Positions 1 through 8,578 of a DNA stretch of 64,000 nt are shown piece after piece. Both the position numbers and the translations under genes were made by a program. The stretch comes from RUG334 sp045599645 (GTDB taxonomy: Bacteria > Muiribacteriota > Ozemobacteria > Ozemobacterales > Ozemobacteraceae): the NCBI GenBank assembly GCA_045599645.1, contig JAZRWI010000003.1:1-64000 (forward strand), given 5' to 3'. The stretch's first letter is position 1. Each line of letters starts with the position of its first letter. The notes under the pieces are model-generated. The model was given only the letters and a program-made list of their open reading frames with translations, was not told the DNA's origin and did no database searches.

Positions 1-15
1 CATTTCAAAGTCAAC

Positions 16-64
16 AAAAAAACTCAAAAAAATCTTTTATTTATGAGACTTTTTGAGTTTTTTT
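16..64. terminator. Bidirectional rho-independent terminator
   Basis: A perfect 15-base inverted repeat (arms 16-30 and 50-64) encloses a 19-base loop. Its A-rich left arm and T-rich right arm give a U-tract in either direction. It lies downstream of the minus-strand serine dehydratase gene and probably ends that transcript. Confidence 0.75.
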
Positions 65-141
65 ATTGATTATAAAATTGAATTATTTCGTTACGTGTAG
101 ACCGATTCAGAAAGTGTCAAGTTTACCTGTGAACAGTAACA

Positions 142-166
142 GGGCTTTCGGGGTTGGGGGTTGGGG
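142..166 (+). other. Potential G-quadruplex motif
   Basis: Four G-runs on the plus strand (142-144, 150-153, 156-160, 163-166) are separated by loops of 5, 2 and 2 bases, fitting the G3+N1-7 quadruplex pattern. Such a G-rich block stands out in this AT-rich DNA. It lies just beyond the stop codon of sdaA, so the sdaA mRNA would carry the C-rich strand. Confidence 0.5.
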
Positions 167-179
167 AAACAGAACAGTG

Positions 180-1403
180 TTACCACTTACGCTTCATTTG
201 TTCGTAATCCTTGGCCAAACCACCTTCACTTGTTTCCTTGTATACAGATGGCAGGTCGTGACCTGTCTGCTTCATTACGCTTACAACCTTATCAAAGGAA
301 ACTCTATGACTTCCGTCAGTCAAAGAAGAGAAAAGATTGCAGTCTAATGCGCGTGCAGCTGCATATGCATTACGTTCAATACAAGGTATCTGAACCATAC
401 CACAAACCGGGTCACAGGTCATTCCAAGATGATGTTCCAGACCCATTTCTGCAGCGTATTCAATCTGGGCAGGGCTTCCGCCAAAAAGCTGGCTTGTAGC
501 AGCTGCAGCCATAGAACATGCAACACCAACTTCACCCTGACAACCTACTTCTGCACCAGAAATAGATGCATTAGCTTTTACGATATTTCCAACAATACCG
601 GCAGTAGCCAATGCTCTGATAATCTTTGCTTCACTGAAATTACGACTTTTATAAAAATGGTAAAGAACAGCAGGAACAACACCGCATGAACCACATGTAG
701 GAGCTGTAGCAATTACCCCACCAGAAGCATTCATTTCAGCAGCAGCTAATGCGTAAGCAAAAACAAGACCTCTTGATTTTATATTATCCTTTGAACCACC
801 TGCTTTAATATAAAAGTCAGCGCCTCTGCGGCGGAGATTAGTCGGTCCCGGCAAACTGCCTTCTGTTTCAAGACCTTGTTCGATGCAGTTCTTCATTGTA
901 TGCCATACTTCACCCAGATAATCCCAGACGTCAAAGGTTTCATATTCTTTTACATATTCCCAGAAGCATTTTCCCTTGGTTTCGCACCATTCAAGAATAT
1001 CTTCCATTGTTGAAAGCGGATAAATTTCGCCTTCATCTTCACCAATAATACCGTTATCATCAGCTAGAGCGCCACCGCCTACACTAAAGCAGGTCCATTT
1101 ACCTTCTTCCTGACCAGCCATATCGTAAGCTACAAATTTCATTCCGTTTGGATGATAAGGCAAAAACATCTTGGGTTCCCAAATGATTTCTGTCGGAGCT
1201 ACTGACTTTAAAACAGAAAGGATGGCCTGATCAGTAAAGTGGCCCTTACCTGTTGCTGCAAGACTTCCATAAAGAGTTACCTTAAAGCCTCTTGCACTTT
1301 TATGGCGAGACAGAAAAAGCTCAGCAGCCTTCTTGGGGCCCATAGTATGACTACTGGACGGACCATTACCAATTCTATATATTTCTTTGATACTTCGCAT
1401 CAT
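180..1403 (-). CDS. sdaA: L-serine ammonia-lyase (Fe-S type, single chain)
   Basis: Deaminates L-serine to pyruvate and ammonia in the cytoplasm using a [4Fe-4S] cluster. The 407-residue protein carries the beta domain first (SSSHTMGP near residue 17) and the alpha domain from about 187 (GPTNLRRRGADF), as in fused SdaA/TdcG enzymes. Cysteines 288, 330 and 341 have the same 42 and 11 residue spacing as the cluster ligands known in the Legionella enzyme (343, 385, 396), so the cluster site looks intact. The start is supported by AGGAG at 1413-1417, nine bases upstream. It is monocistronic, with a palindrome upstream and a terminator beyond its end. The cluster is oxygen-sensitive, which fits an anaerobe that ferments amino acids. 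Confidence 0.95.
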   Translation of the reverse strand: MMRSIKEIYRIGNGPSSSHTMGPKKAAELFLSRHKSARGFKVTLYGSLAATGKGHFTDQAILSVLKSVAPTEIIWEPKMFLPYHPNGMKFVAYDMAGQEEGKWTCFSVGGGALADDNGIIGEDEGEIYPLSTMEDILEWCETKGKCFWEYVKEYETFDVWDYLGEVWHTMKNCIEQGLETEGSLPGPTNLRRRGADFYIKAGGSKDNIKSRGLVFAYALAAAEMNASGGVIATAPTCGSCGVVPAVLYHFYKSRNFSEAKIIRALATAGIVGNIVKANASISGAEVGCQGEVGVACSMAAAATSQLFGGSPAQIEYAAEMGLEHHLGMTCDPVCGMVQIPCIERNAYAAARALDCNLFSSLTDGSHRVSFDKVVSVMKQTGHDLPSVYKETSEGGLAKDYEQMKRKW

Positions 1404-1451
1404 AGTGATTTTTCTCCTGAAGTATAAGTCTTTTCTTATTGCTTTTAATCT

Positions 1452-1467
1452 TTGTTTTATAAAACAA
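1452..1467. promoter_or_regulatory. 16-bp perfect palindrome upstream of sdaA
   Basis: TTGTTTTATAAAACAA is a perfect palindrome about 50 bases upstream of the sdaA start codon. Its TTGTT...AACAA ends resemble operators of Rex or FNR/CRP-type regulators, but the half-site spacing does not match either consensus exactly. I infer an operator; the regulator is unknown. Confidence 0.4.
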
Positions 1468-1485
1468 TGTCTATTGTCATTTGAT

Positions 1486-1968
1486 TCATTTAATCATTAA
1501 TACGACAGCATCGCATTCAATACAGCGACCTTCACCGACACTATCCATTTTTTCATTGGTTCCGGCTTTTACTGAAATTCTATCTTCATCTATTTCTAAT
1601 GTTTCAGCTAATACCTTAACCATATTTGCTTTATGTGGTGATATCTTCGGTCGTTCACAATGAATCATACAGTCAAGATTTCCAACTCTATACCCATTAG
1701 ATTTTGTTAAAGCCACAACGTGCTTCAACAGTTCTACCGAGCTTATTCCCTTGTATTTTGGGTCTGTATCCGGGAAATGCTGACCGATATCGCCCAATGC
1801 CAAAGCGCCAAGCATTGCGTCCATAATCGCATGAATGAGTGCATCAGCATCAGAATGGCCTTTTAAGCCCATTTCATGTTCAATCTTTACTCCGCCAAGC
1901 CAAAGCTCACGACCTCTTTCAAAAGCGTGTATGTCATGCCCTAATCCAACTCTGAAATCAGTAATCAT
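1486..1968 (-). CDS. ispF: MEP cyclodiphosphate synthase IspF
   Basis: Converts CDP-methylerythritol 2-phosphate into the 2,4-cyclodiphosphate, releasing CMP, in the MEP isoprenoid pathway. Its 160 residues match the family length. The metal site is visible as D12 and H14 in GHDIH and H46 in ALIHAI, and the substrate loop as GHSDAD (37-42). The start codon overlaps the dxr stop in an ATGA arrangement, so the two are translationally coupled. It is the last gene of the minus-strand run that starts at the BCCP-like gene. It is a stand-alone protein, not an IspDF fusion. Confidence 0.96.
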   Translation of the reverse strand: MITDFRVGLGHDIHAFERGRELWLGGVKIEHEMGLKGHSDADALIHAIMDAMLGALALGDIGQHFPDTDPKYKGISSVELLKHVVALTKSNGYRVGNLDCMIHCERPKISPHKANMVKVLAETLEIDEDRISVKAGTNEKMDSVGEGRCIECDAVVLMIK

Positions 1969-3122
1969 AGCAGTTTACCTACAAATACTTCAGCTTTCTT
2001 TCTAGCTTCTGCATCAAAGCTTAATAACTGGTCAATGCTAGTAGCCGGTTCGTTGTTAAAAGAATCAATAGTATTTCCAATTACTTCAGGAATCTGCATA
2101 AAGCCAATCTGCTTTTTCATAAAGGCTGCAACAGCAATTTCATTAGCGGCATTCATGACACAAGGCAGGATTCCGCCAGCTTTACCTGCTTCAAAAGCAA
2201 GCTTAAGGCATGGGAAGTCATCGTATCTTGGTTCAAAGAAAGTCATAGAAGAAGCTTTTACAAGATCAAATTCCGGAACAGGAAGCTGCCATCTCTTTGG
2301 CCAGCTTAGAGCATATTGGATAGGAAGCTTCATATCAGGCCATCCAAGCTGTGCAATAACTGCACCGTCTGAAAATTCAACAAGGCTGTGAATCAGCGAC
2401 TGAGGATGAACTACTATATCAATCTGGTCATAGGAAGCATCAAACAACCAGTGTGCTTCAATTACTTCCAGGCCTTTATTCATCAAAGTAGCTGAATCTA
2501 TTGTAATCTTGCCGCCCATATTCCAGTTCGGATGTTTAAGAGCTTGTTCAACAGTGACTTTGCACAATTCTTCTTTTGGGAAGGTTCTGAAAGGTCCGCC
2601 TGAAGCTGTTATAATTATTCTTCTGAGCGGAGTCTGGGCTGCCCCCTGAAGACATTGGAAAATAGCAGAATGTTCGCTATCAACGGGAGTTAGTTTTACA
2701 CCGTTTTTCTTAATAGCATCCATGAACAGTGCGCCACTTACAACCAAAGTTTCTTTATTGGCAAGACACATCATATGCTTGCGCTGCACTGCTTCCCAAG
2801 CTGGTTTAAGGCCAGCAGCACCTACTATGGCTGCCAGAACAGTATCAACACCATTAATGGTAACAGCTTCAATTACTGCCTTTTCACCTGCACTAACCTT
2901 TACGCCAGTATCTTTTAAAGCAATACGAAGATCATTTTCATATTTTTCTTCTGCAATGGCTACAAAAGCAGGTTTAAATTCGCGAGCCTGTTCAGCCAGA
3001 AGCTGCCAGTTTTTTCCTGCAGTTAAAGCAACAACCTTTAACTCTTCAGGGTTATTTCTGACAACTTCAAGAGTGCTTTTACCAATAGAACCAGTAGAAC
3101 CCAATAGGCATATATTTTTCAT
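1965..3122 (-). CDS. dxr: 1-deoxy-D-xylulose 5-phosphate reductoisomerase
   Basis: Catalyses the committed MEP step, rearranging and reducing DXP to methylerythritol 4-phosphate with NADPH. The N-terminal dinucleotide-binding signature GSTGSIGKST is at residues 8-17. The family motifs LANKETLVVSG and DSEHSAIFQ (metal and substrate site) follow near 120-155, then ASGGPFR in the flexible-loop region. The length of 385 residues is normal. It follows ispE after 15 bases and overlaps ispF by four bases. No clear Shine-Dalgarno is seen, so translation may depend on coupling to ispE. DXP synthase, IspG and IspH are not in the window. Confidence 0.96.
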   Translation of the reverse strand: MKNICLLGSTGSIGKSTLEVVRNNPEELKVVALTAGKNWQLLAEQAREFKPAFVAIAEEKYENDLRIALKDTGVKVSAGEKAVIEAVTINGVDTVLAAIVGAAGLKPAWEAVQRKHMMCLANKETLVVSGALFMDAIKKNGVKLTPVDSEHSAIFQCLQGAAQTPLRRIIITASGGPFRTFPKEELCKVTVEQALKHPNWNMGGKITIDSATLMNKGLEVIEAHWLFDASYDQIDIVVHPQSLIHSLVEFSDGAVIAQLGWPDMKLPIQYALSWPKRWQLPVPEFDLVKASSMTFFEPRYDDFPCLKLAFEAGKAGGILPCVMNAANEIAVAAFMKKQIGFMQIPEVIGNTIDSFNNEPATSIDQLLSFDAEARKKAEVFVGKLL

Positions 3123-3137
3123 AATAATTAATTAGCT

Positions 3138-4016
3138 TTACACTTTCTTTTTGCAGGTGTGTTCAACAAATACATCTACAGGCATTCCTTTAAGAGCCTG
3201 CAAAGCCTTAACAGCCTTCTGTTTATTTTCAAAAATGCCAAATACAGATGGGCCGCTACCGGACATTAATACAACTCCATCCCCAGTAGAAGCCAGGAGT
3301 TCCTTAATCTTCTGAACAATCGGATATCTATGAAGTGTTACAGATTCCAAATCATTAAACACTAATTTTTTAAGACTCTGTAAATCACCCTTGCGGAAAG
3401 CCTCCAATATCATAGGGAAAACTCTTCCCTTTGTTTCATTGTTCCCTGGAGTATAATTTTCATAACACCATTTGGTAGATACAGCAACATCGTTTGGAAT
3501 AGCAATGACCACTGTGAGAGGATTCTTTGGCTGTTCATAAAAATCCAGATTTTCACCACGACCTGCGCCTACAGCCAAACCGCCCTTTATCAGGAAAGGC
3601 ACATCAGAGCCTAAGAAAGCAGCCATATCCATTAGTTCAGCAGGTGTTGCCGTTCTTTCATAAAGCTTTGGCAATCCAGTCAAAACAGCTGCAGCGTCAG
3701 TACTGCCACCAGCCAGACCAGCCGCCATTGGAATTCTTTTCTCAATACGAATATCAAGAGCTGGTTCAATTCCGAATCTTTCCAAAAAAACCTTAGCTGC
3801 TTTAAAAGCCAGATTATCTGCTCCGCCAGGAACATTTGGATTTGAGCATGTAACCCTGATGCCTGGTTCAAAGCTTTCATGAAGAGTAATAGTATCCTCT
3901 AATGAAATGGTCTGGAAAATAGTTTCCAGGTCATGATACCCGTCAGGGCGTTTATTCTTTACCCAAAGACCAACATTTATCTTTGCAGGAGCCTGAACAA
4001 TAAGAGTCTTCTTCAT
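3138..4016 (-). CDS. ispE: CDP-methylerythritol kinase IspE
   Basis: Phosphorylates the 2-hydroxyl of CDP-methylerythritol with ATP; a GHMP kinase. It has an N-terminal APAKINVGLWV start, the glycine/serine-rich ATP loop MAAGLAGGSTDAAAV near 92-106 and the C-terminal GHMP motif MSGSGPSVFG near 250. Its 292 residues are typical. The start overlaps the ispD stop by ATGA, so the pathway enzymes IspD and IspE are coupled. This matches their order in the pathway. Confidence 0.95.
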   Translation of the reverse strand: MKKTLIVQAPAKINVGLWVKNKRPDGYHDLETIFQTISLEDTITLHESFEPGIRVTCSNPNVPGGADNLAFKAAKVFLERFGIEPALDIRIEKRIPMAAGLAGGSTDAAAVLTGLPKLYERTATPAELMDMAAFLGSDVPFLIKGGLAVGAGRGENLDFYEQPKNPLTVVIAIPNDVAVSTKWCYENYTPGNNETKGRVFPMILEAFRKGDLQSLKKLVFNDLESVTLHRYPIVQKIKELLASTGDGVVLMSGSGPSVFGIFENKQKAVKALQALKGMPVDVFVEHTCKKKV

Positions 4017-4705
4017 TGAATATCCTTCTTACCAAATAAAAATTCAGCCATTTTTAAGTCTTCGATGGTTGTAATCTTAAAAACTCTTTCTGAACCTTCC
4101 ATCATAAAAACCTTATGACCAAGTTTTTTTACAAGTGTAGCTTCATCAGTTCCAACCACATTTTCACGCTTAGCGAAATCCAAAGCCTCACAAAGAATAT
4201 CATAGCTGAAAATCTGAGGGGTCTGAACTCTGAATATCACGTTTCTATCTACGTTACCAATTATCTCATCACCATCAACCTTAGCAAGAGTATCGTATGA
4301 TGGAACAGCAAATACAACATTTCCCTTTTCTGATGCTTTTTCAAAACCTTTTTCTATCAAATCTGGAGTTATTCCAGGTCTGGCAGCATCATGAACAGCG
4401 ATGAAATCAAAGCCTTTGCCAACAGCCTCAAGACCATTTCTTACCGAGTCCTGACGGAGAGCTCCGCCAACAGCTATTGAAAATTGCTTCTTAGGCTTGA
4501 AGCCGGCAAGATATTTTTTCCCTTCTTCAATCCAATCGTCAGGAAGAACCAACACTATTTTTTTTACACTTTCTGAATCATCGAAGCTTTCCAGACTCCA
4601 TTGCAAAACTGGTTTACCGCAAAGTGTCATAAATTGCTTTGGTAAAGCAGCTTTCATTCGATGGCCTAGACCACCGGCAACAATTATAGCAGCGTTTCGC
4701 ATCAT
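4013..4705 (-). CDS. ispD: MEP cytidylyltransferase IspD
   Basis: Transfers CMP from CTP to methylerythritol 4-phosphate. The nucleotide-binding loop AAIIVAGGLGHRM with PKQF (residues 5-26) and the VHDAARPGI block (about 103-111) are diagnostic. The 230-residue length is usual. It overlaps the prenyl synthase stop by four bases (ATGATG). A second ATG follows directly, so the start is uncertain by one codon. Convergence of ispD, ispE, dxr and ispF in consecutive coupled genes is notable. Confidence 0.95.
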   Translation of the reverse strand: MMRNAAIIVAGGLGHRMKAALPKQFMTLCGKPVLQWSLESFDDSESVKKIVLVLPDDWIEEGKKYLAGFKPKKQFSIAVGGALRQDSVRNGLEAVGKGFDFIAVHDAARPGITPDLIEKGFEKASEKGNVVFAVPSYDTLAKVDGDEIIGNVDRNVIFRVQTPQIFSYDILCEALDFAKRENVVGTDEATLVKKLGHKVFMMEGSERVFKITTIEDLKMAEFLFGKKDIQ

Positions 4706-5616
4706 GATTTTCTATTAAGCAGATAAATTGCAAAATCTTCCAATACAGGAATCTTTTCAGCCAAAGGACCAAGAGCCTTTATAGCATCGTTGCAGGTTTG
4801 TTCAGCATATTTTTTTGCACCATCCAAACCTAAAAGGCCAGGATATGTTGACTTACCTAATACAGAATCGCGGCCGGTATTCTTACCAAGAGCTGCCACA
4901 TCACCTTCAATATCAAGAATATCATCAACAATCTGGAAAAGAAGCCCTATTCTTGAAGCATACTGCCTTAGTCTTTCCAGATTTTCTTCTGAAGCACCTG
5001 CTAAAATTGCGCCGGTCAAAATTGGACCACAAATCAAAGCAGAGGTCTTACCTTCATCGATTCTTTCCATTACCTGTTGGGTAACATGAACATTTTCATT
5101 GGTAAGATCGAGCATCTGACCGCCAATCATGCCTTCATGGCCAGCCTTTTCGGAAGCAATTTTTATTATCTTTACAACCTTATCTGCTGCGACGCCGTAT
5201 TCAACAAGACTTGCAAACCATTCAAATGCCATTGTCAATAAACTGTCACCAGCCAGAATAGCTGTTGCTTCGCCAAAAACCTTATGGTTTGTTGGCTTGC
5301 CACGACGAAGGTCATCATCGTCCATAGCAGGCAAATCATCATGAATCAACGAATATGTGTGAATTAATTCATAAGCGCAGCCAGCGCGGTAGGCAGCTTC
5401 TTCAGAATAGCCAAGCCCTTCTGCCACAAGCACACAAAGAGCTGGTCTGATTCTTTTTCCACCAGCCATTACACTGTATTTTACAGATTCATTCAAATTG
5501 GCAGATAGCTGTTCATTCACGGCCGGGAGCCAGTTTTCAAGCTTACTTCCTATTTTTTCAGAAAGAGCAGAAAGTCTTTTTAAAAATTCTTTAATTCTTT
5601 TACCGTCAGTTGCCAT
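4702..5616 (-). CDS. ispA: Polyprenyl (farnesyl/geranylgeranyl) diphosphate synthase
   Basis: Condenses isopentenyl diphosphate with allylic primers to make FPP or GGPP, using the C5 units from the neighbouring MEP enzymes. The first aspartate-rich motif DDLPAMDDDD with RRGKP and the second DDILDIEGD are both present. The length is 304 residues. Product length cannot be settled from sequence, so the symbol is by family. The start overlaps the xseB stop by one base (TAATG), a common xseB-ispA coupling in bacteria. Confidence 0.92.
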   Translation of the reverse strand: MATDGKRIKEFLKRLSALSEKIGSKLENWLPAVNEQLSANLNESVKYSVMAGGKRIRPALCVLVAEGLGYSEEAAYRAGCAYELIHTYSLIHDDLPAMDDDDLRRGKPTNHKVFGEATAILAGDSLLTMAFEWFASLVEYGVAADKVVKIIKIASEKAGHEGMIGGQMLDLTNENVHVTQQVMERIDEGKTSALICGPILTGAILAGASEENLERLRQYASRIGLLFQIVDDILDIEGDVAALGKNTGRDSVLGKSTYPGLLGLDGAKKYAEQTCNDAIKALGPLAEKIPVLEDFAIYLLNRKS

Positions 5617-5906
5617 TATCTGCCATCCTTTTCCGGATCAAATGGGGCTTCAGCAGGGTTCTGAATTGTTCCAAGCAGTTGAACCATCTTTTCTTCAGCT
5701 TTATCTAAATCAGCACTGCATTTCTTGGAGAGAAGAGTCCCAACAGAATAAAGCTGCAGACCATATTCCAAAGAAGTGCCTTCCTGCTCAAGTGCTTCAA
5801 CAACTATTTCCAGTTTAGACATAGCAGATTCATAATCAAGCTTTTCTACGTCTTCTTTGCTCATTGCAATTATTTTTGCAATTTCCTTTGCAGTATTTTG
5901 AGGCAT
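5616..5906 (-). CDS. xseB: Exodeoxyribonuclease VII small subunit
   Basis: Small subunit of the single-strand exonuclease VII complex. The 96-residue protein has the family pattern: a short helical pair with YESAMSKLEIVVEALEQEG and the LYSVGTLL region. I chose the ATG at 5906 because GGAG lies seven bases upstream. A TTG six bases earlier would leave almost no spacer. It starts two bases after the xseA stop, as expected for an xseAB pair. Confidence 0.9.
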   Translation of the reverse strand: MPQNTAKEIAKIIAMSKEDVEKLDYESAMSKLEIVVEALEQEGTSLEYGLQLYSVGTLLSKKCSADLDKAEEKMVQLLGTIQNPAEAPFDPEKDGR

Positions 5907-5908
5907 AA

Positions 5909-7153
5909 TCAATCTCCTTCAGAATTTTTAACAATACTATCAACAGTTACGCCAGCATAACCATCTGCAAATCCAATCTTTAATGCTGACCCCTTTTTTA
6001 GCTTCTTCACAGACGTAATAACTTTACCATTATCGCCGATAGCCATTATATAACCACGATTCAGTATAGCCTTAGGATCAAGGCTCATAAATCTAGCGTT
6101 AAGAAGTTCGAATCTATGCTTTATGTTATCAATAAAAGCTTTAAATCCTATATCAAGGTCTCTAGAAAGATTCATCACATCATTTCTTCTTTCGGCAACC
6201 AGTAGAGATGGCTTCAAGAGGAAACGACACTGGGCGCAAGCTTCAAAACGCTGTCTCTGCAGCATCAGATTAGTCTTTATAGAATGAGTCATTCGCTTTG
6301 TCTGACGCGCAATAGCTTCTACCAAATCATCTTTTACAGGAACAACCAGTTCGCCGGCTACAGACGGTGTTGCAGCTCTTTTATCTGCAACGAGGTCGGC
6401 AATAGTTGTATCTGTTTCGTGACCGACAGCAGAAATAATAGGTTTCTTTGAAGCACTTATTGCTCTTGCAACAGGTTCTTCGTTGAAGGCCCATAAGTCT
6501 TCAAGACTGCCTCCGCCTCTGGCAACAATGATTACATCTACTCTTGGCTCAGCATTAAGACGTTCAATACCGGTAACAATTTCTTTGGCCGCCCCTTCAC
6601 CCTGAACCTTTACAGGAACAAGATATAAAGGCATATTCACAAAACGCCTTCTGATAACTCTGTAAATATCTTTAATTACAGCACCGGTTGAAGAGGTAAC
6701 AATACCTACACCTTTTGGAATAAAAGGTAACGGAAGCTTTCTTTCAGGTTCAAATAACCCTTCAGCCTGAAGTTTATTCTTCAGTTTTTCGTAAGCTTCA
6801 TACAAAGCCCCTATTCCGGCTGGTCTCAAATCAGTAACTACAATCTGGTATTCACCACGTGGTGCATAAAGGGAAATGCTCCCATAAACCATCACCAGAT
6901 CACCGTTCTTGAAATCGTTAGTGATAAAACGACGGTTTCCAGCCCATAAGGCTGCTTTCAATACAGATTTATCATCCTTAAGAGTGAAGTAGCAATGACC
7001 GGAAGCAGCTTTTACAAGATTTGATATTTCACCCTGAACCCATACGCCTGCGAGAAGCTTATCACCTTCAACAATGCTTTTTATATGCTTTGTTAAAGCT
7101 TCGACAGAAAGCACCTTTACAGGGTAAGGAACCACTGGTTTTAAAAGATTCAT
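5909..7153 (-). CDS. xseA: Exodeoxyribonuclease VII large subunit
   Basis: Catalytic subunit of exonuclease VII, which degrades single-stranded DNA into oligonucleotides for repair. An N-terminal OB-fold (about 25-115, VWVQGEISNL) is followed by the nuclease domain with GVGIVTSSTGAVIKDI (about 148-163), the VARGGGSLEDLWAFN block (about 210) and SAVGHETD. A long helical region and a C-terminal NRGYIMA-type segment follow. The 414-residue length is close to other XseA proteins. It starts six bases after the accC stop. Confidence 0.95.
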   Translation of the reverse strand: MNLLKPVVPYPVKVLSVEALTKHIKSIVEGDKLLAGVWVQGEISNLVKAASGHCYFTLKDDKSVLKAALWAGNRRFITNDFKNGDLVMVYGSISLYAPRGEYQIVVTDLRPAGIGALYEAYEKLKNKLQAEGLFEPERKLPLPFIPKGVGIVTSSTGAVIKDIYRVIRRRFVNMPLYLVPVKVQGEGAAKEIVTGIERLNAEPRVDVIIVARGGGSLEDLWAFNEEPVARAISASKKPIISAVGHETDTTIADLVADKRAATPSVAGELVVPVKDDLVEAIARQTKRMTHSIKTNLMLQRQRFEACAQCRFLLKPSLLVAERRNDVMNLSRDLDIGFKAFIDNIKHRFELLNARFMSLDPKAILNRGYIMAIGDNGKVITSVKKLKKGSALKIGFADGYAGVTVDSIVKNSEGD

Positions 7154-7159
7154 CGGACG

Positions 7160-8566
7160 TTAATCTTTCTTATTTTCCATTCTTATCTTTTCCAAGAATT
7201 TATCATAGTATTTATCTACAAAGGCTGTAGAGAAATTACCACGCAAAAATTCTGTATTATTCATAATGAATTTATGAAAAGAGATAGTATTTGCCACACC
7301 CTGAATTTCATATTCATCAAGGGCTGCGGTCATTCTAAATATAGCTTCATCCCTGTTTCTTCCCCAGGTTATAAGCTTTGCAATCATTGTATCATAGCAG
7401 GAAGGAATCAGATAACCATCATAAGCAGCAGTATCAACTCTGACATTTAAACCGCCGGGTGCAACATATTTTTCAATCTTTCCCGGTGAAGGAATAAAGT
7501 TAGTAGTAGGATCTTCAGCATTAATACGGCATTCTATTGCCCAACCGCTTGGTTCAATTATTTCAATGTTCGGATCCAAATCCAAGGGTTCCTTCATGGC
7601 ATCACAAATCTGCAATGCAACAAGGTCCTGACCGCATGTCATTTCTGTTACAGGATGTTCTACCTGAAGTCTTGTATTCATTTCCATAAAGAAGAAATGA
7701 CCGTCTTCATCAAGCAAAAATTCTACAGTGCCAAGATTATGGTAAATAATACCATCTTTTCCATTATTAATTGTTCTAACAACCTTGAGTGCAGTTTCAG
7801 CAATCCTGGTTCTGAGTTCAGGAGTAAGAGCAACAGAAGATGATTCCTCAAGAAGCTTCTGATGACGTCTCTGAATAGAGCATTCACGAACCCCAAGCGC
7901 AAACACACTGCCATACTGGTCTGCAGCAATCTGCACTTCAATATGTTTAGGATTCTTCATGTATTTTTCGACATAAACTCTGTCGTCACCGAAAGCAGCA
8001 GCAGCTTCAGCCTGTGCCATCTGGCAAAGCTTAATAAAATCTTCAGGCTTTTCAACAAGGCGCATGCCCTTTCCGCCGCCACCTGAGGTTGCTTTAATAA
8101 GAACAGGGTAACCTATTGCATTTGCTATTTCAGCGCCTTCTTCAGGAGATTTAATGCATGAATCAGAGCCTGGCATTACAGGAACACCTGCTTTTTTCAT
8201 GATTTCTCTTGCAACAGATTTCTGACCTAATAAGCGAATGGCTTTATAATTTGGTCCAATAAAAATACAGCCGACCTGTTCAACCTTTTCAGCAAAATCA
8301 GGATTTTCAGACAAGAAACCATAACCGGGATGAATAGCATCACAATCTGTCATCTTAGCTAATGTAAGAATGGAATCAACATTGAGATATGACTGTTCAG
8401 GATTGGCCGGACCAATGCAGTAAGCTTCATCAGCTAGCTTAACATGTAAAGCATTTTTATCTGCTTCGGAATAAATAGCAACTGTTGTAATGCCAACTGT
8501 TTTACAGGTTCTTATGATTCTGACTGCTATTTCGCCACGGTTGGCAATAAGTATTTTATTAATCAT
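7160..8566 (-). CDS. accC: Biotin carboxylase, acetyl-CoA carboxylase subunit
   Basis: ATP-dependent carboxylation of the biotin on a carrier protein. All hallmarks are intact: the N-terminal ILIANRGEIAVRI, HPGYGFLSEN, the ATP lid GGGGKGMRLV (about 165-174) and the catalytic MEMNTRLQVEHPVTE. At 468 residues it is slightly longer than E. coli AccC (449), with a charged C-terminal tail. A strong GGAGGAG precedes the ATG. Its partner upstream is BCCP-like but lacks the biotin lysine, so the real carboxyl carrier may be encoded elsewhere. accA and accD are not in the window. Confidence 0.95.
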   Translation of the reverse strand: MINKILIANRGEIAVRIIRTCKTVGITTVAIYSEADKNALHVKLADEAYCIGPANPEQSYLNVDSILTLAKMTDCDAIHPGYGFLSENPDFAEKVEQVGCIFIGPNYKAIRLLGQKSVAREIMKKAGVPVMPGSDSCIKSPEEGAEIANAIGYPVLIKATSGGGGKGMRLVEKPEDFIKLCQMAQAEAAAAFGDDRVYVEKYMKNPKHIEVQIAADQYGSVFALGVRECSIQRRHQKLLEESSSVALTPELRTRIAETALKVVRTINNGKDGIIYHNLGTVEFLLDEDGHFFFMEMNTRLQVEHPVTEMTCGQDLVALQICDAMKEPLDLDPNIEIIEPSGWAIECRINAEDPTTNFIPSPGKIEKYVAPGGLNVRVDTAAYDGYLIPSCYDTMIAKLITWGRNRDEAIFRMTAALDEYEIQGVANTISFHKFIMNNTEFLRGNFSTAFVDKYYDKFLEKIRMENKKD

Positions 8567-8578
8567 AATCTCCTCCAG

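Noticed and set aside
5907..5912. TTG start for XseB
   Set aside because: The GGAG is too close; the ATG at 5906 has the proper spacing.
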